From DATBGZ01 sp036557785 (lineage in GTDB: Bacteria > Actinomycetota > Actinomycetes > Mycobacteriales > Micromonosporaceae), in NCBI GenBank assembly GCA_036557785.1, contig DATBGZ010000034.1:1-9264 (forward strand): 9,264 bases of DNA, given 5' to 3'. This document shows positions 1 to 5,312 of this stretch, piece by piece. The notes under the pieces are model-generated. The model worked only from the letters and a program-made list of their open reading frames with translations. It searched no databases and was not told the DNA's origin. The first letter of the stretch is position 1; every line of letters begins with the position of its first letter. The position numbers were made by a program, and so were the translations under genes.

Positions 1-30
1 CAGATGCTCTATCCGTTGAGCTACGGGCGC
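1..30 (-). tRNA. tRNA-Arg, 5' part only (cut by window edge)
   Basis: Read on the minus strand, these bases give the 5' half of a tRNA: acceptor strand GCGCCCG, then TA, a D-arm GCTC..GAGC around AACGGATA, then the start of the anticodon stem (ATCTG). The anticodon and 3' half lie outside the window. This 5' half matches what I recall of actinobacterial tRNA-Arg(ACG), so the identity is by resemblance and not by a visible anticodon. It lies 33 nt downstream of the tRNA-Ser gene on the same strand, so the two are probably cotranscribed and then processed. Confidence 0.75.
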
Positions 31-63
31 AGGTGCGCCGACCATGGTACACGTCGGCCACCG

Positions 64-153
64 CGGAGGCTCCGGGATTCGAACCCGGGAGGGGCGGTGA
101 GCCCCAACCGCATTAGCAGTGCGGCGCCATAGACCGAACTAGGCGAAGCCTCC
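64..153 (-). tRNA. tRNA-Ser (anticodon GCU)
   Basis: A complete class II tRNA of 90 nt on the minus strand, reading AGY serine codons. The acceptor stem pairs GGAGGCT (153-147) with AGCCTCC (71-65), with G as discriminator at 64. The anticodon stem is CCGCA/TGCGG with loop CTGCTAA, placing anticodon GCU at 117-115. A long variable arm (GGGGC/GCCCC) is typical of tRNA-Ser. The T-arm is CCGGG-TTCGAAT-CCCGG. The 3' CCA is not encoded (CGG follows the discriminator), so CCA must be added after transcription. Confidence 0.97.
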
Positions 154-183
154 CAGGCGGTCCCCCAGAACCGCCGTCGATCG

Positions 184-214
184 AGGATACAGGCGAGGCA
201 CGCCCGCGGGCCAA
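184..214 (-). promoter_or_regulatory. Candidate promoter of the tRNA-Ser/tRNA-Arg unit
   Basis: On the minus strand TTGGCC (214-209) is followed after 19 nt by TATCCT (189-184), which fits the actinobacterial -10 pattern TAnnnT. Transcription would begin near 177, about 24 nt before the mature 5' end of tRNA-Ser at 153. A 6-bp inverted repeat (GGCGGT 156-161 / ACCGCC 170-175) lies in this short leader. The spacer is slightly long and the -35 matches 4 of 6 positions, so the call is moderate. Confidence 0.4.
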
Positions 215-220
215 GCGGAT

Positions 221-237
221 ACCCGGCGCCGCCGGGT
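221..237 (-). terminator. Hairpin terminator after the CPBP gene
   Basis: ACCCGGC (221-227) and GCCGGGT (231-237) form a perfect 7-bp, very GC-rich stem with a 3-nt loop. It lies 17 nt past the stop codon of the CPBP protease gene. No U-tract follows, as is common for actinobacterial hairpin terminators. It would also insulate the tRNA promoter just downstream. Confidence 0.55.
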
Positions 238-254
238 CAAGATCCGAAGTCGCG

Positions 255-1109
255 TCACAGCCAGCTCACGTGGTTGTGCAGGAGGGTGTAGCCGAGGAAG
301 GCGACCACGTCGAGCAGAGTGTGGGCGAGCACCAGGGGCCACAGACGCTTGGTCAGCAGGAAGAAGATCGCGAACACCACGCCCATGATCGCGTTGCCGA
401 TGAAAGCGCCGAAGCCCTGGTAGAGGTGGTACGAGCCGCGCAGAAGCGCGCTGGCCGCCACCACGGCCACCACGCCCCACCCGACCTGGCGCAGGCGGGT
501 GACCAGGTAGCCGACGACGATGAACTCCTCGAGCACTCCGTTGGCGGCGGCGTTGAGGATCAGCACGGGGATGGCCCACCATTCGGTGAGGTTCGCCGCC
601 GCCACGTTCATGTTGATGTTCAAGGCCCGGGCGAGGAAGTAGAAGCCCAGGCCCGGGATGCCGATGAGCAGCGCCAGGCCGGTGCCGGAGAGCAGGTCGA
701 AGCGCCACCGCCTGCTGTCGAGTCCGAGCCGTGCGCCGAGTGGCTGCGCAGAGGGCGACCAGTCCCGGTCGCGGCCCAGCATGTGCACCGCGAACATCGC
801 GGGCACCAGGTACCCGAAGAAGTTGTCGCGCAACTCGATGAACAGCCCGAGCAGCGGGCGGCCGGGGGCCGGCGAGGTGTTCAGGGCAACAGTCGTCTGG
901 CTCAGCGGAGCGTGTGGCGCGGTGAGGGTCGCGATGATCGTCGTGATCGCGTAGATGGCCGAGTAGCCGAGGGTGAGGCCGAGCACGAGGAGGGTCTCGC
1001 GGAACAGGATCGCCGACCGGTCGTCGCCGCGGACCCGCCACCTCGTGCGAAAGGGCGGGACGGGCTCGGCCGGCACGGCTGCTGTCGAGACGGGCGTGGG
1101 CTCACTCAC
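255..1109 (-). CDS. CPBP-family intramembrane metalloprotease (Abi/Rce1-like)
   Basis: The protein has 284 residues from the GTG at 1109. It is hydrophobic with several membrane segments (about 38-62, 85-110, 140-162, 178-193, 210-223, 236-254, 257-278). It carries the glutamate/histidine set of the CPBP (Rce1/Abi) family: Glu194-Glu195 in VLEEFIVVGY, His228 in RGSYHLYQG, Asn239, and His263 with Asp267 in AHTLLD. Family members are intramembrane endopeptidases used in prenyl-protein processing in eukaryotes and in bacteriocin immunity or peptide maturation in bacteria. The Arg of the usual EExxxR motif is Val199 here. The start overlaps the end of the deformylase-fusion gene by 8 nt (GTGAGTGA) and has no good ribosome site of its own, so translation is probably coupled. 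Longer in-frame extensions to 1529 would lie inside the deformylase coding region and are not credible. The substrate is unknown. Confidence 0.88.
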   Translation of the reverse strand: MSEPTPVSTAAVPAEPVPPFRTRWRVRGDDRSAILFRETLLVLGLTLGYSAIYAITTIIATLTAPHAPLSQTTVALNTSPAPGRPLLGLFIELRDNFFGYLVPAMFAVHMLGRDRDWSPSAQPLGARLGLDSRRWRFDLLSGTGLALLIGIPGLGFYFLARALNINMNVAAANLTEWWAIPVLILNAAANGVLEEFIVVGYLVTRLRQVGWGVVAVVAASALLRGSYHLYQGFGAFIGNAIMGVVFAIFFLLTKRLWPLVLAHTLLDVVAFLGYTLLHNHVSWL

Positions 1110-2637
1110 GGGCGTGATCGTAGTGCCACGGCTGGCCCTGGTCGTGGTACTCCTCGACCGGCAGCAGCCGTCCGTCACCCGGCATCCGGTCCGGATAGAG
1201 CAGGCCCTGCACGTGGTCGACCTCATGGGCGACCAGGCGGGCCAGGGCGTTGCGGAAGGTGGAGACCGTACGGCTTCCATCAGCCGCGGAGTGCTCCACC
1301 TCCACGAGCAGCGGGCGGGAGACGACACCCCGAACGTCGAAGAAGGACAGGCAGCCCTCGTACTGCTCGTCATAGTCGACCGACTCGCCCACGATCCGGG
1401 GGTTGAGCAGCACAACCGGCTGATCCCCCTCATCGTCGGGCGGCCAGACCACCGCGGCCGCCCAGTCGATCCCGATCTGGGACGCGGCGAGCCCCAGGCC
1501 CTTGTGGAACTCGTAGAGCGCCCGCACACGCCCCACGGCGTCGAGCAGGCGCGCGATCACGTCCTCGGCGAGCGGCGCCTGGTCGGGCAGCTCGAACCAG
1601 CGGGTGACGCGCTCGAGCATCGGTGCGCCGCGCTGCAGGATGCCGGCTGAGCGCATCAGGTCGCTGGGCCGCCGTGCCTGGTCGGGGCGCGAGCCGCGCT
1701 GGGCCGGTACCGATGTCGACCGCAGCCGCCACTCGAAGCGGAACCGCGAGCCGAGCGAGGGCTCCTCGGTCTCCCATTCGAAGCGGGCCCGGTCGCCATC
1801 GCGAACCTCACGGATGGGGCCGCGCAGCGCCCCGGCCTCGGCCGTCAGCGAGCTCTCCATTCCCCACACGACCGGGTTCAGCGCAGCGGGCAGGTCAATG
1901 TGGACGGTCAATCGCCGGGTCGGCAGCCGCACCGCCCGCTGGAACCAGTGGCCCCACTTGTCCTCGCCGACGCCGTACCGGTACTCGATGGTGGCCCGTT
2001 CGCCGGGATAGAGCGGGAACCGGGCTTCGTCGTTCTCGAAGAGCAGCCACACCTCCTTGAAGGTGTCGCGGTCCTGCTTGGCCTGCCAGGCCATCGGCTC
2101 GTCGCCGCAGCGCGCGGTCAGGCTGAGCTCGGCGAGCGTCAACGGATGGTCGCGGTAGTGGCGGTTCGACCGCTCCGGTTCGCCCGGGTAGCGGTCGACC
2201 GCGATGCGGACGGGGTAGCGGGTCACCGGTTCCCGTCCTGCATTGTGCAGCTCGCGCAGCACCACGCACCGGTACTGTCCATCCACATAGGTCAGTTGGG
2301 CGACCTCGCGCTCGACCACGAGCCCACCCGCGCCGGCGGCCGCCCGCCAGATCGCCGCGGAGTCGCCCCGTGGCCGCGACCCCTGCGCGACCTGCCGCGC
2401 CTTGTCGAACTCGCCGAAGAGCACCACGAGCTCCCCGCCGGATTCGAGCGCGAGGTCGGCCCGGCGAGCGAAGTCCTCGGTGGGTCGATGCCGTTGCGCC
2501 TCGACGTGGCTGACGTAGGAAGGATCGAAGCCCATGACAGCGGCGAGCTGCTTCTTCGAGAGCCCGCGCACGCCCCGCCACCGGACCAGCGCGGCGGCGA
2601 AGTCCGCCACGGTCCGGTCGACCAGCGCGTCCGACAC
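1102..2637 (-). CDS. XRE helix-turn-helix / peptide deformylase fusion protein
   Basis: A 511-residue protein with three parts. Residues about 10-65 form an XRE/Cro-type helix-turn-helix (LSKKQLAAVMGFDPSYVSHV). Residues about 100-310 are a beta-rich region of unknown role with aromatic and charged motifs (RYPGEPERSNRHYRDHPL, DKWGHWFQRAVRLP). Residues about 335-500 are a peptide deformylase with all three family motifs: GLGLAASQ (380-387), EGCLS (427-431) and HEVDH (471-475). Metal ligands Cys429, His471, His475 and catalytic Glu472 are all present. Deformylases remove the formyl group from N-formylmethionine; the housekeeping enzyme is usually 170-220 residues and stands alone, so this is probably an accessory, regulated copy. 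The GTG at 2637 has GAGGGG 8 nt upstream; another GTG lies at 2646, and reading further up to 2802 crosses control sequence. It is the first gene of an operon with the CPBP protease. DNA binding and enzyme activity are inferred from motifs. Confidence 0.9.
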   Translation of the reverse strand: MSDALVDRTVADFAAALVRWRGVRGLSKKQLAAVMGFDPSYVSHVEAQRHRPTEDFARRADLALESGGELVVLFGEFDKARQVAQGSRPRGDSAAIWRAAAGAGGLVVEREVAQLTYVDGQYRCVVLRELHNAGREPVTRYPVRIAVDRYPGEPERSNRHYRDHPLTLAELSLTARCGDEPMAWQAKQDRDTFKEVWLLFENDEARFPLYPGERATIEYRYGVGEDKWGHWFQRAVRLPTRRLTVHIDLPAALNPVVWGMESSLTAEAGALRGPIREVRDGDRARFEWETEEPSLGSRFRFEWRLRSTSVPAQRGSRPDQARRPSDLMRSAGILQRGAPMLERVTRWFELPDQAPLAEDVIARLLDAVGRVRALYEFHKGLGLAASQIGIDWAAAVVWPPDDEGDQPVVLLNPRIVGESVDYDEQYEGCLSFFDVRGVVSRPLLVEVEHSAADGSRTVSTFRNALARLVAHEVDHVQGLLYPDRMPGDGRLLPVEEYHDQGQPWHYDHARE

Positions 2638-2645
2638 CGCCGTCA

Positions 2646-2651
2646 CCCCTC
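2646..2651 (-). promoter_or_regulatory. Ribosome binding site setting the start of the deformylase fusion
   Basis: GAGGGG on the minus strand, 8 nt before the GTG at 2637. It favours that start over the in-frame GTG at 2646, which overlaps the site itself. Confidence 0.6.
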
Positions 2652-2700
2652 GGCCCGGCCCGCGATCGGCCGGCTTGGGACAGTCATACCGATTGTGGAT

Positions 2701-2798
2701 CTGTCGTAGGTTCGCGTGACGTGTTCCCGACAGAAGCCTTGACACGGGTGCCGGCCACGTCTCGCTGCTAACTGCGACAGGCGACAGACCGTACGGTC
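2701..2798. promoter_or_regulatory. Divergent control region with CGACAG repeats and a 12-bp palindrome
   Basis: Between the deformylase fusion and the reductase, the hexamer CGACAG occurs on the plus strand at 2728-2733, 2775-2780 and 2782-2787, and inverted (CTGTCG) at 2701-2706. The last two plus copies sit in a tandem GCGACAG-GCGACAG duplication (2774-2787). Next to it is a perfect palindrome, GACCGTACGGTC (2787-2798). These are good candidates for binding sites of the XRE domain encoded just downstream, as autoregulation is common for such proteins; the link is inferred. I see no convincing -35/-10 pair for the minus-strand gene. Confidence 0.45.
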
Positions 2799-2833
2799 GC
2801 AACTACCCAGAGCCCGCCATAGGGCCGCGGTAC

Positions 2834-2852
2834 CGAGGTTAGGCTTCCCGCA
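2834..2852 (+). promoter_or_regulatory. IdeR/DmdR-type iron box
   Basis: The site contains GGTTAGGCT intact and matches the 19-bp actinobacterial iron-box consensus (TTAGGTTAGSCTAACCTAA) at 13 of 19 positions; the left half is nearly complete and the right half degenerate. It ends 40 bp before the reductase start. Iron-loaded IdeR/DmdR repressors bind such sites, so the reductase is probably switched on under iron limitation. A -10-like TAGGGT lies just downstream (2854-2859), where bound repressor would block RNA polymerase. Confidence 0.65.
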
Positions 2853-2853
2853 G

Positions 2854-2859
2854 TAGGGT
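2854..2859 (+). promoter_or_regulatory. Possible -10 element of the reductase gene
   Basis: TAGGGT fits the actinobacterial TAnnnT -10 pattern and lies 33 bp before the GTG start, directly after the iron box. I see no matching -35; TAGGCT at 2840-2845, inside the iron box, is an alternative. Confidence 0.3.
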
Positions 2860-2880
2860 GGCCCATCCCAGCCCGGTGGG

Positions 2881-2886
2881 AAGGAG
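2881..2886 (+). promoter_or_regulatory. Ribosome binding site of the FhuF-like gene
   Basis: AAGGAG lies 6 nt before the GTG at 2893. It decides that start over the second GTG two codons later. Confidence 0.75.
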
Positions 2887-2892
2887 TTCGCG

Positions 2893-3759
2893 GTGGCGGT
2901 GGCACGCGTGCGCGCCGAGACGCTCGCCGCGGAGGCGCTGACCCCCATCCGCGAGACGCTGAGCCACATGGGGTCCCGACCCGATCTCCCACCACTGACG
3001 GGCATCGCGCCGGGCCTGATCGTCGCCGACCAGAGGGGCTGGACGCGCGCCACCGACGTGGTCTCCGGCGCCGCGATCGACGACCTGCTCGACGCCGCGG
3101 CTCAGCGCTGGCACGCGGCCCCACACGCGGCCGCGGCGCTCGCCTTCAAGCACTACGCGTACTGGCTCGCGCTACCCGCCGTCCTCGGCTACGCCACCGT
3201 CGCGCGGGTGCCGCTCATGCGCCCGGACGCGGTGCTCCTGCGCTGGTCAGCCGAGAAGCCCTTCATCCAGGTCGGCCTGGCGCCTGGGCTCGCTCAGGCA
3301 CGTCGCGGGCCAGATGCCGCGACCGGTCGGGGCGGCATCACGGTGGCCGTGCTGCCCGCCGACCCGCTGCTGCTGCACGGAGTCGGTCGAGGCATCCGGG
3401 TCGTTCCGCATGACGATGCCCTGCTCGACGAGCTGCGCACTGCCCTCATGGAGGAGCATCTGACTCCGGTGCTCGCGCACATCCGGTCGCGGGTGCACCT
3501 TGGCCGGCGCACGTTGTGGGGATCGCTCGCCTCCGGTGTCGCGCACGGTCTGTCCCGGGCCGCGGATGTCATCCCCGGTCCTACGATCGCTGCTGCCGAG
3601 GCCGTACTCACGACCCTGGGGGTGCGCGACCTCGTGTCGGTGGGCGAGCGAACCGGCGGCGGGCTCGCCGTGCAGCGCCACACGTGCTGCCTGGCGTTCA
3701 CACTGCCCGAGCCGCACCGCAAGGTCTGCTCCGGCTGCTGCATCCCAGCGGGCGGCTGA
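2893..3759 (+). CDS. FhuF-like [2Fe-2S] ferric-siderophore reductase
   Basis: A 288-residue protein with no signal peptide or membrane segment, expected in the cytoplasm. The C-terminus carries a cysteine cluster, Cys265-Cys266 ... Cys279-x2-Cys282 (with an extra Cys283), preceded by a region resembling the conserved FhuF stretch (LGRRTLWGSLASGVAHGL, residues 203-220, Trp209). FhuF proteins bind a [2Fe-2S] cluster through such cysteines and reduce Fe(III) in imported hydroxamate or similar siderophores, releasing iron. The gap after the CC pair is 12 residues, against the 10 I recall for E. coli FhuF. The start is set by AAGGAG at 2881-2886. An IdeR-type iron box at 2834-2852 independently supports a role in iron uptake. 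The gene stands alone on its strand; no siderophore transporter is in the window. It ends 7 nt from the convergent TetR gene and shares a terminator with it. The family assignment is firm; the exact siderophore is unknown. Confidence 0.88.
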   Translation: MAVARVRAETLAAEALTPIRETLSHMGSRPDLPPLTGIAPGLIVADQRGWTRATDVVSGAAIDDLLDAAAQRWHAAPHAAAALAFKHYAYWLALPAVLGYATVARVPLMRPDAVLLRWSAEKPFIQVGLAPGLAQARRGPDAATGRGGITVAVLPADPLLLHGVGRGIRVVPHDDALLDELRTALMEEHLTPVLAHIRSRVHLGRRTLWGSLASGVAHGLSRAADVIPGPTIAAAEAVLTTLGVRDLVSVGERTGGGLAVQRHTCCLAFTLPEPHRKVCSGCCIPAGG

Positions 3760-3773
3760 GGGCGCGTCAGCCG
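3753..3773. terminator. Shared terminator built from both stop codons
   Basis: CGGCTGA (3753-3759) pairs perfectly with TCAGCCG (3767-3773) across a 7-nt loop. The TGA of the reductase gene and the stop codon of the convergent TetR gene (TCA on the plus strand) are both in the stem. On the plus strand a T-rich run (TTCTTGTT, 3774-3781) follows, making a classical intrinsic terminator for the reductase. No U-tract follows on the minus side, so termination of TetR may be weaker. Confidence 0.7.
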
Positions 3774-4372
3774 TTCTTGTTGGAGCGCGCGTACGCGACG
3801 AGCGCCCGGACCGCCCACTGTGCCGTCCGGCGCGCCTCCTGTGGGCTCAGGCCGCACGCGTCGCGCAGGCCAATGACCGCCTCCATGCCGATGGCGAGCG
3901 CCGCGGCACTGCGCAGGCGGCGCTTGTTCGCCGCGGTCAGCGGCTCGTCCAGGTCCTCCAGTGCGGCGTCGATCAACGGGATGCGCCGGATCGGCCGCGG
4001 CTGCTCGTCGTCGCTGTTCAGCCACTGATCGGCCAGTCCCCGCGCGACCATGTGCATCGCCCGTTCGTCGTCGAGCAACGGACCGTTCACGGCGGCCTCG
4101 ACCGCGAGCAACCGCTTCGTCGGATCGCCCGAGACCCTCGCCAGCACCTCGCTGGCAGGCTTGAGGCTGGTGGCGAGCAGGGCATCGGCGATGAGGTCGT
4201 CGGCCGAGCTGAAGTACCGGTATGCCGTCGCCCGGGAGACGAGCGCGATCTCGGCGACCTGGTCCAGGGTCGGCGTCGAGCCACCGGCGAGGATCTGGCT
4301 CGCCGCGTCGACCAGGGCCTGCCGGGTGCGCCGCTTCTGGTTGATGCGCCCCGACTGGAGATCGGTGCTCAC
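3767..4372 (-). CDS. TetR-family transcriptional regulator
   Basis: A 201-residue protein with the typical TetR layout. An N-terminal helix-turn-helix spans about residues 17-60 (TLDQVAEIALVSRATAYRYF at 35-54, followed by SSADDLIADAL), and a helical C-terminal ligand-binding and dimerisation part follows (about 70-195), whose ligand cannot be predicted. The GTG at 4372 is the only upstream in-frame start and has just a weak GGCGGG element before it, so the start is less certain than the frame. The gene is convergent with the FhuF-like gene and lies downstream of the Nudix gene on the same strand, 217 nt away. A promoter and dyad elements in that gap suggest it controls its own expression. Other targets are not evident; the neighbouring genes do not point to a particular drug pump or enzyme. 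Confidence 0.92.
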   Translation of the reverse strand: MSTDLQSGRINQKRRTRQALVDAASQILAGGSTPTLDQVAEIALVSRATAYRYFSSADDLIADALLATSLKPASEVLARVSGDPTKRLLAVEAAVNGPLLDDERAMHMVARGLADQWLNSDDEQPRPIRRIPLIDAALEDLDEPLTAANKRRLRSAAALAIGMEAVIGLRDACGLSPQEARRTAQWAVRALVAYARSNKNG

Positions 4373-4422
4373 CGGACCCGCCGGCCCTGGCCCGCGACGA
4401 GCTCGACGGCACGCGGCGCTGC

Positions 4423-4465
4423 GTCCACATGTCGATCCATCACCATCATGGATTCCTGTGTGGAC
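4423..4465 (-). promoter_or_regulatory. Nested 43-bp dyad in the TetR leader
   Basis: Two inverted repeats share the same centre at 4444: outer arms GTCCACA (4423-4429) and TGTGGAC (4459-4465), inner arms ATCCAT (4435-4440) and ATGGAT (4448-4453). The 5-nt segments between inner and outer arms do not pair. As DNA this could be an operator for the TetR dimer; as RNA, in the probable 5' leader of the tetR mRNA, it would fold as a stem-internal loop-stem. It lies 50-93 nt upstream of the TetR start. Confidence 0.5.
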
Positions 4466-4482
4466 ACCCCGCGCCCGAGCCG

Positions 4483-4510
4483 TGACATCGTCATGTCATG
4501 GGACATTGTC
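4483..4510. promoter_or_regulatory. Alternating GACAT/ATGTC half-sites, likely operator
   Basis: GACAT (4484-4488), ATGTC (4493-4497) and GACAT (4502-4506) start exactly 9 bp apart, followed by TGTC (4507-4510). They create overlapping inverted repeats, the best being TGACAT-n4-ATGTCA (4483-4498). The right end overlaps the proposed -10 of the TetR promoter, as expected for a repressor site. Binding by the adjacent TetR is inferred. Confidence 0.45.
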
Positions 4511-4531
4511 GGAGTCTTGTTGGGCGGTCAA
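4503..4531 (-). promoter_or_regulatory. Candidate promoter of the TetR gene
   Basis: On the minus strand TTGACC (4531-4526; 5 of 6 to consensus) is followed after 17 nt by CAATGT (4508-4503; weak). Transcription would start near 4496 and give a leader of about 120 nt that contains the nested dyad. Confidence 0.4.
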
Positions 4532-4589
4532 TCAGCCGTACGGACACCCGTTCTTGGCCATCATCGACAGTTGGGCGGCGCTCGTCTGC

Positions 4590-5081
4590 TCAACTGAGTA
4601 CGAATCCGCCAGTCTCCTCGAACCGGGCGAGGTCGCTGAGCGTACGCCGTACGGCTTGCACCGCCGGCGACGGCAGCCGCGCCGCGTCGAAGAAGTCGGC
4701 GTCGACCGTCTCCTCCGTCTCCCGGATGAGTGAGCCGGTCCACGCGTCGACCCGGAACGCCGACGTGTGCAGCTGGTACGTGTCCCCGAACGCGTTGACA
4801 ATCGTATGCGTCAGTCCCGTGTACATCGCGAACGGGGTCAGCTGCGTCGCGGTCAGGCCGGTCTCCTCGAGCACCTCGCGCCGTGCGCAGTCGCCGATCG
4901 ACTCGCCGATCTCCAGCGCCCCCGCCGGCAGCGCCCAGTGCCGGTTGTCCGACCTTCGGATCAGCAACACGCGCCCGGCCTCGTCCCGCAGGACGCATCG
5001 AGCCCCGACCATGAGAATGACCTGGTCTCCGGCGAGTGCCCGCATCCGACCGAGGTAGGACTCCTCCCACGACAACCCCAC
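4590..5081 (-). CDS. Nudix hydrolase
   Basis: A 163-residue protein of usual size for a single-domain Nudix enzyme. The Nudix box is complete at residues 54-76: Gly54, then five residues, Glu60, seven residues, and REVLEETGL (68-76), which supplies the Mg-binding glutamates Glu69, Glu72 and Glu73. Such enzymes cleave nucleoside diphosphates linked to another group (damaged nucleotides, ADP-ribose, sugar nucleotides, caps); nothing here fixes the substrate. The short N-terminal helix SWEESYLGRMRALAGDQ precedes the first strand, as I recall in actinobacterial relatives. The GTG at 5081 is chosen because a -10-like TAGGGT lies 7 nt upstream, which allows a leaderless transcript; GTG at 5090 and TTG at 5075 are alternatives. 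Reading to 5240 would add a non-conserved, arginine-rich leader. The gene is divergent from the LuxR regulator with a 231-nt gap. Confidence 0.9.
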   Translation of the reverse strand: MGLSWEESYLGRMRALAGDQVILMVGARCVLRDEAGRVLLIRRSDNRHWALPAGALEIGESIGDCARREVLEETGLTATQLTPFAMYTGLTHTIVNAFGDTYQLHTSAFRVDAWTGSLIRETEETVDADFFDAARLPSPAVQAVRRTLSDLARFEETGGFVLS

Positions 5082-5088
5082 GGCACCC

Positions 5089-5116
5089 ACCCTATCGGTG
5101 CCACCGGGGTCGTCAC
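5089..5116 (-). promoter_or_regulatory. Candidate promoter of the Nudix gene (possibly leaderless)
   Basis: On the minus strand GTGACG (4 of 6 to TTGACA, with the TGAC core) is followed after 16 nt by TAGGGT (5094-5089). The GTG start at 5081 lies 7 nt after the -10, close to the spacing seen for actinobacterial leaderless mRNAs. Confidence 0.4.
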
Positions 5117-5119
5117 CCA

Positions 5120-5140
5120 CACTGGCCACAGTGGACCAGT
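5120..5140. repeat. Overlapping inverted repeats in the Nudix/LuxR divergent region
   Basis: CACTG (5120-5124) is inverted as CAGTG (5129-5133) across 4 nt, and ACTGG (5121-5125) is inverted as CCAGT (5136-5140) across 10 nt. The two dyads overlap, as operators sometimes do. The site lies just upstream of the proposed Nudix promoter and could serve either divergent gene. Which protein binds, if any, is unknown. Confidence 0.35.
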
Positions 5141-5277
5141 CGAGCGGCGCGCGCCAGGGATTCGATGCGGAAGTCGGTCCGCGCCCTGACATCGACCTCG
5201 TCCACCTGCTGGGGTGACGACGACCGCAGACGCCCGACACGATGAGGTGGGCGCAGCTCGGTGGGTCCGTCTACCGG

Positions 5278-5306
5278 CTGACTCGGGTGCGTGGCGCTGT
5301 CACGAT
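5278..5306 (+). promoter_or_regulatory. Candidate leaderless promoter of the LuxR gene
   Basis: CTGACT (5278-5283; 4 of 6 to TTGACA) is followed after 17 nt by CACGAT (5301-5306; A and final T conserved), then exactly 6 nt before the GTG at 5313. There is no Shine-Dalgarno element before that GTG, which agrees with a leaderless mRNA. Confidence 0.35.
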
Positions 5307-5312
5307 TGTGGC

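Noticed and set aside
64..153. tRNA-Ser 3' end as an integration site of a mobile element
   Set aside because: No integrase gene, direct repeat of the tRNA end or phage gene is visible in the window.
270..1406. 378-residue plus-strand reading frame opposite the CPBP and deformylase genes
   Set aside because: It has a low-complexity Arg/Glu/Gly/Pro composition typical of the antisense frame of GC-rich genes, and both genes opposite it are firmly identified.
255..1529. 424-residue form of the CPBP protein
   Set aside because: The first 140 residues would be an out-of-frame reading of the deformylase catalytic domain; hydrophobic, conserved sequence begins only after the GTG at 1109.
2739..2744. 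Perfect TTGACA on the plus strand as -35 of the FhuF-like gene
   Set aside because: No -10 at 16-19 nt; the nearest TA-containing candidate (GCTAAC, 2767-2772) is 22 nt away, and the site is about 150 nt from the start codon, upstream of the iron box.
1102..2802. Longer 566-residue form of the deformylase fusion
   Set aside because: The extra 55 N-terminal residues cross the CGACAG/palindrome control region, show no domain character, and the GTG at 2637 has a proper ribosome site.
4448..4597. Small plus-strand frame of 49 codons in the TetR/Nudix gap
   Set aside because: No ribosome site, hydrophilic and unlike any known peptide; the bases are better explained by the dyads and the minus-strand promoter.
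5214..5312. N-terminal extension of the LuxR regulator
   Set aside because: The 33 extra residues have no family similarity, and relatives begin just before the VGRD motif.
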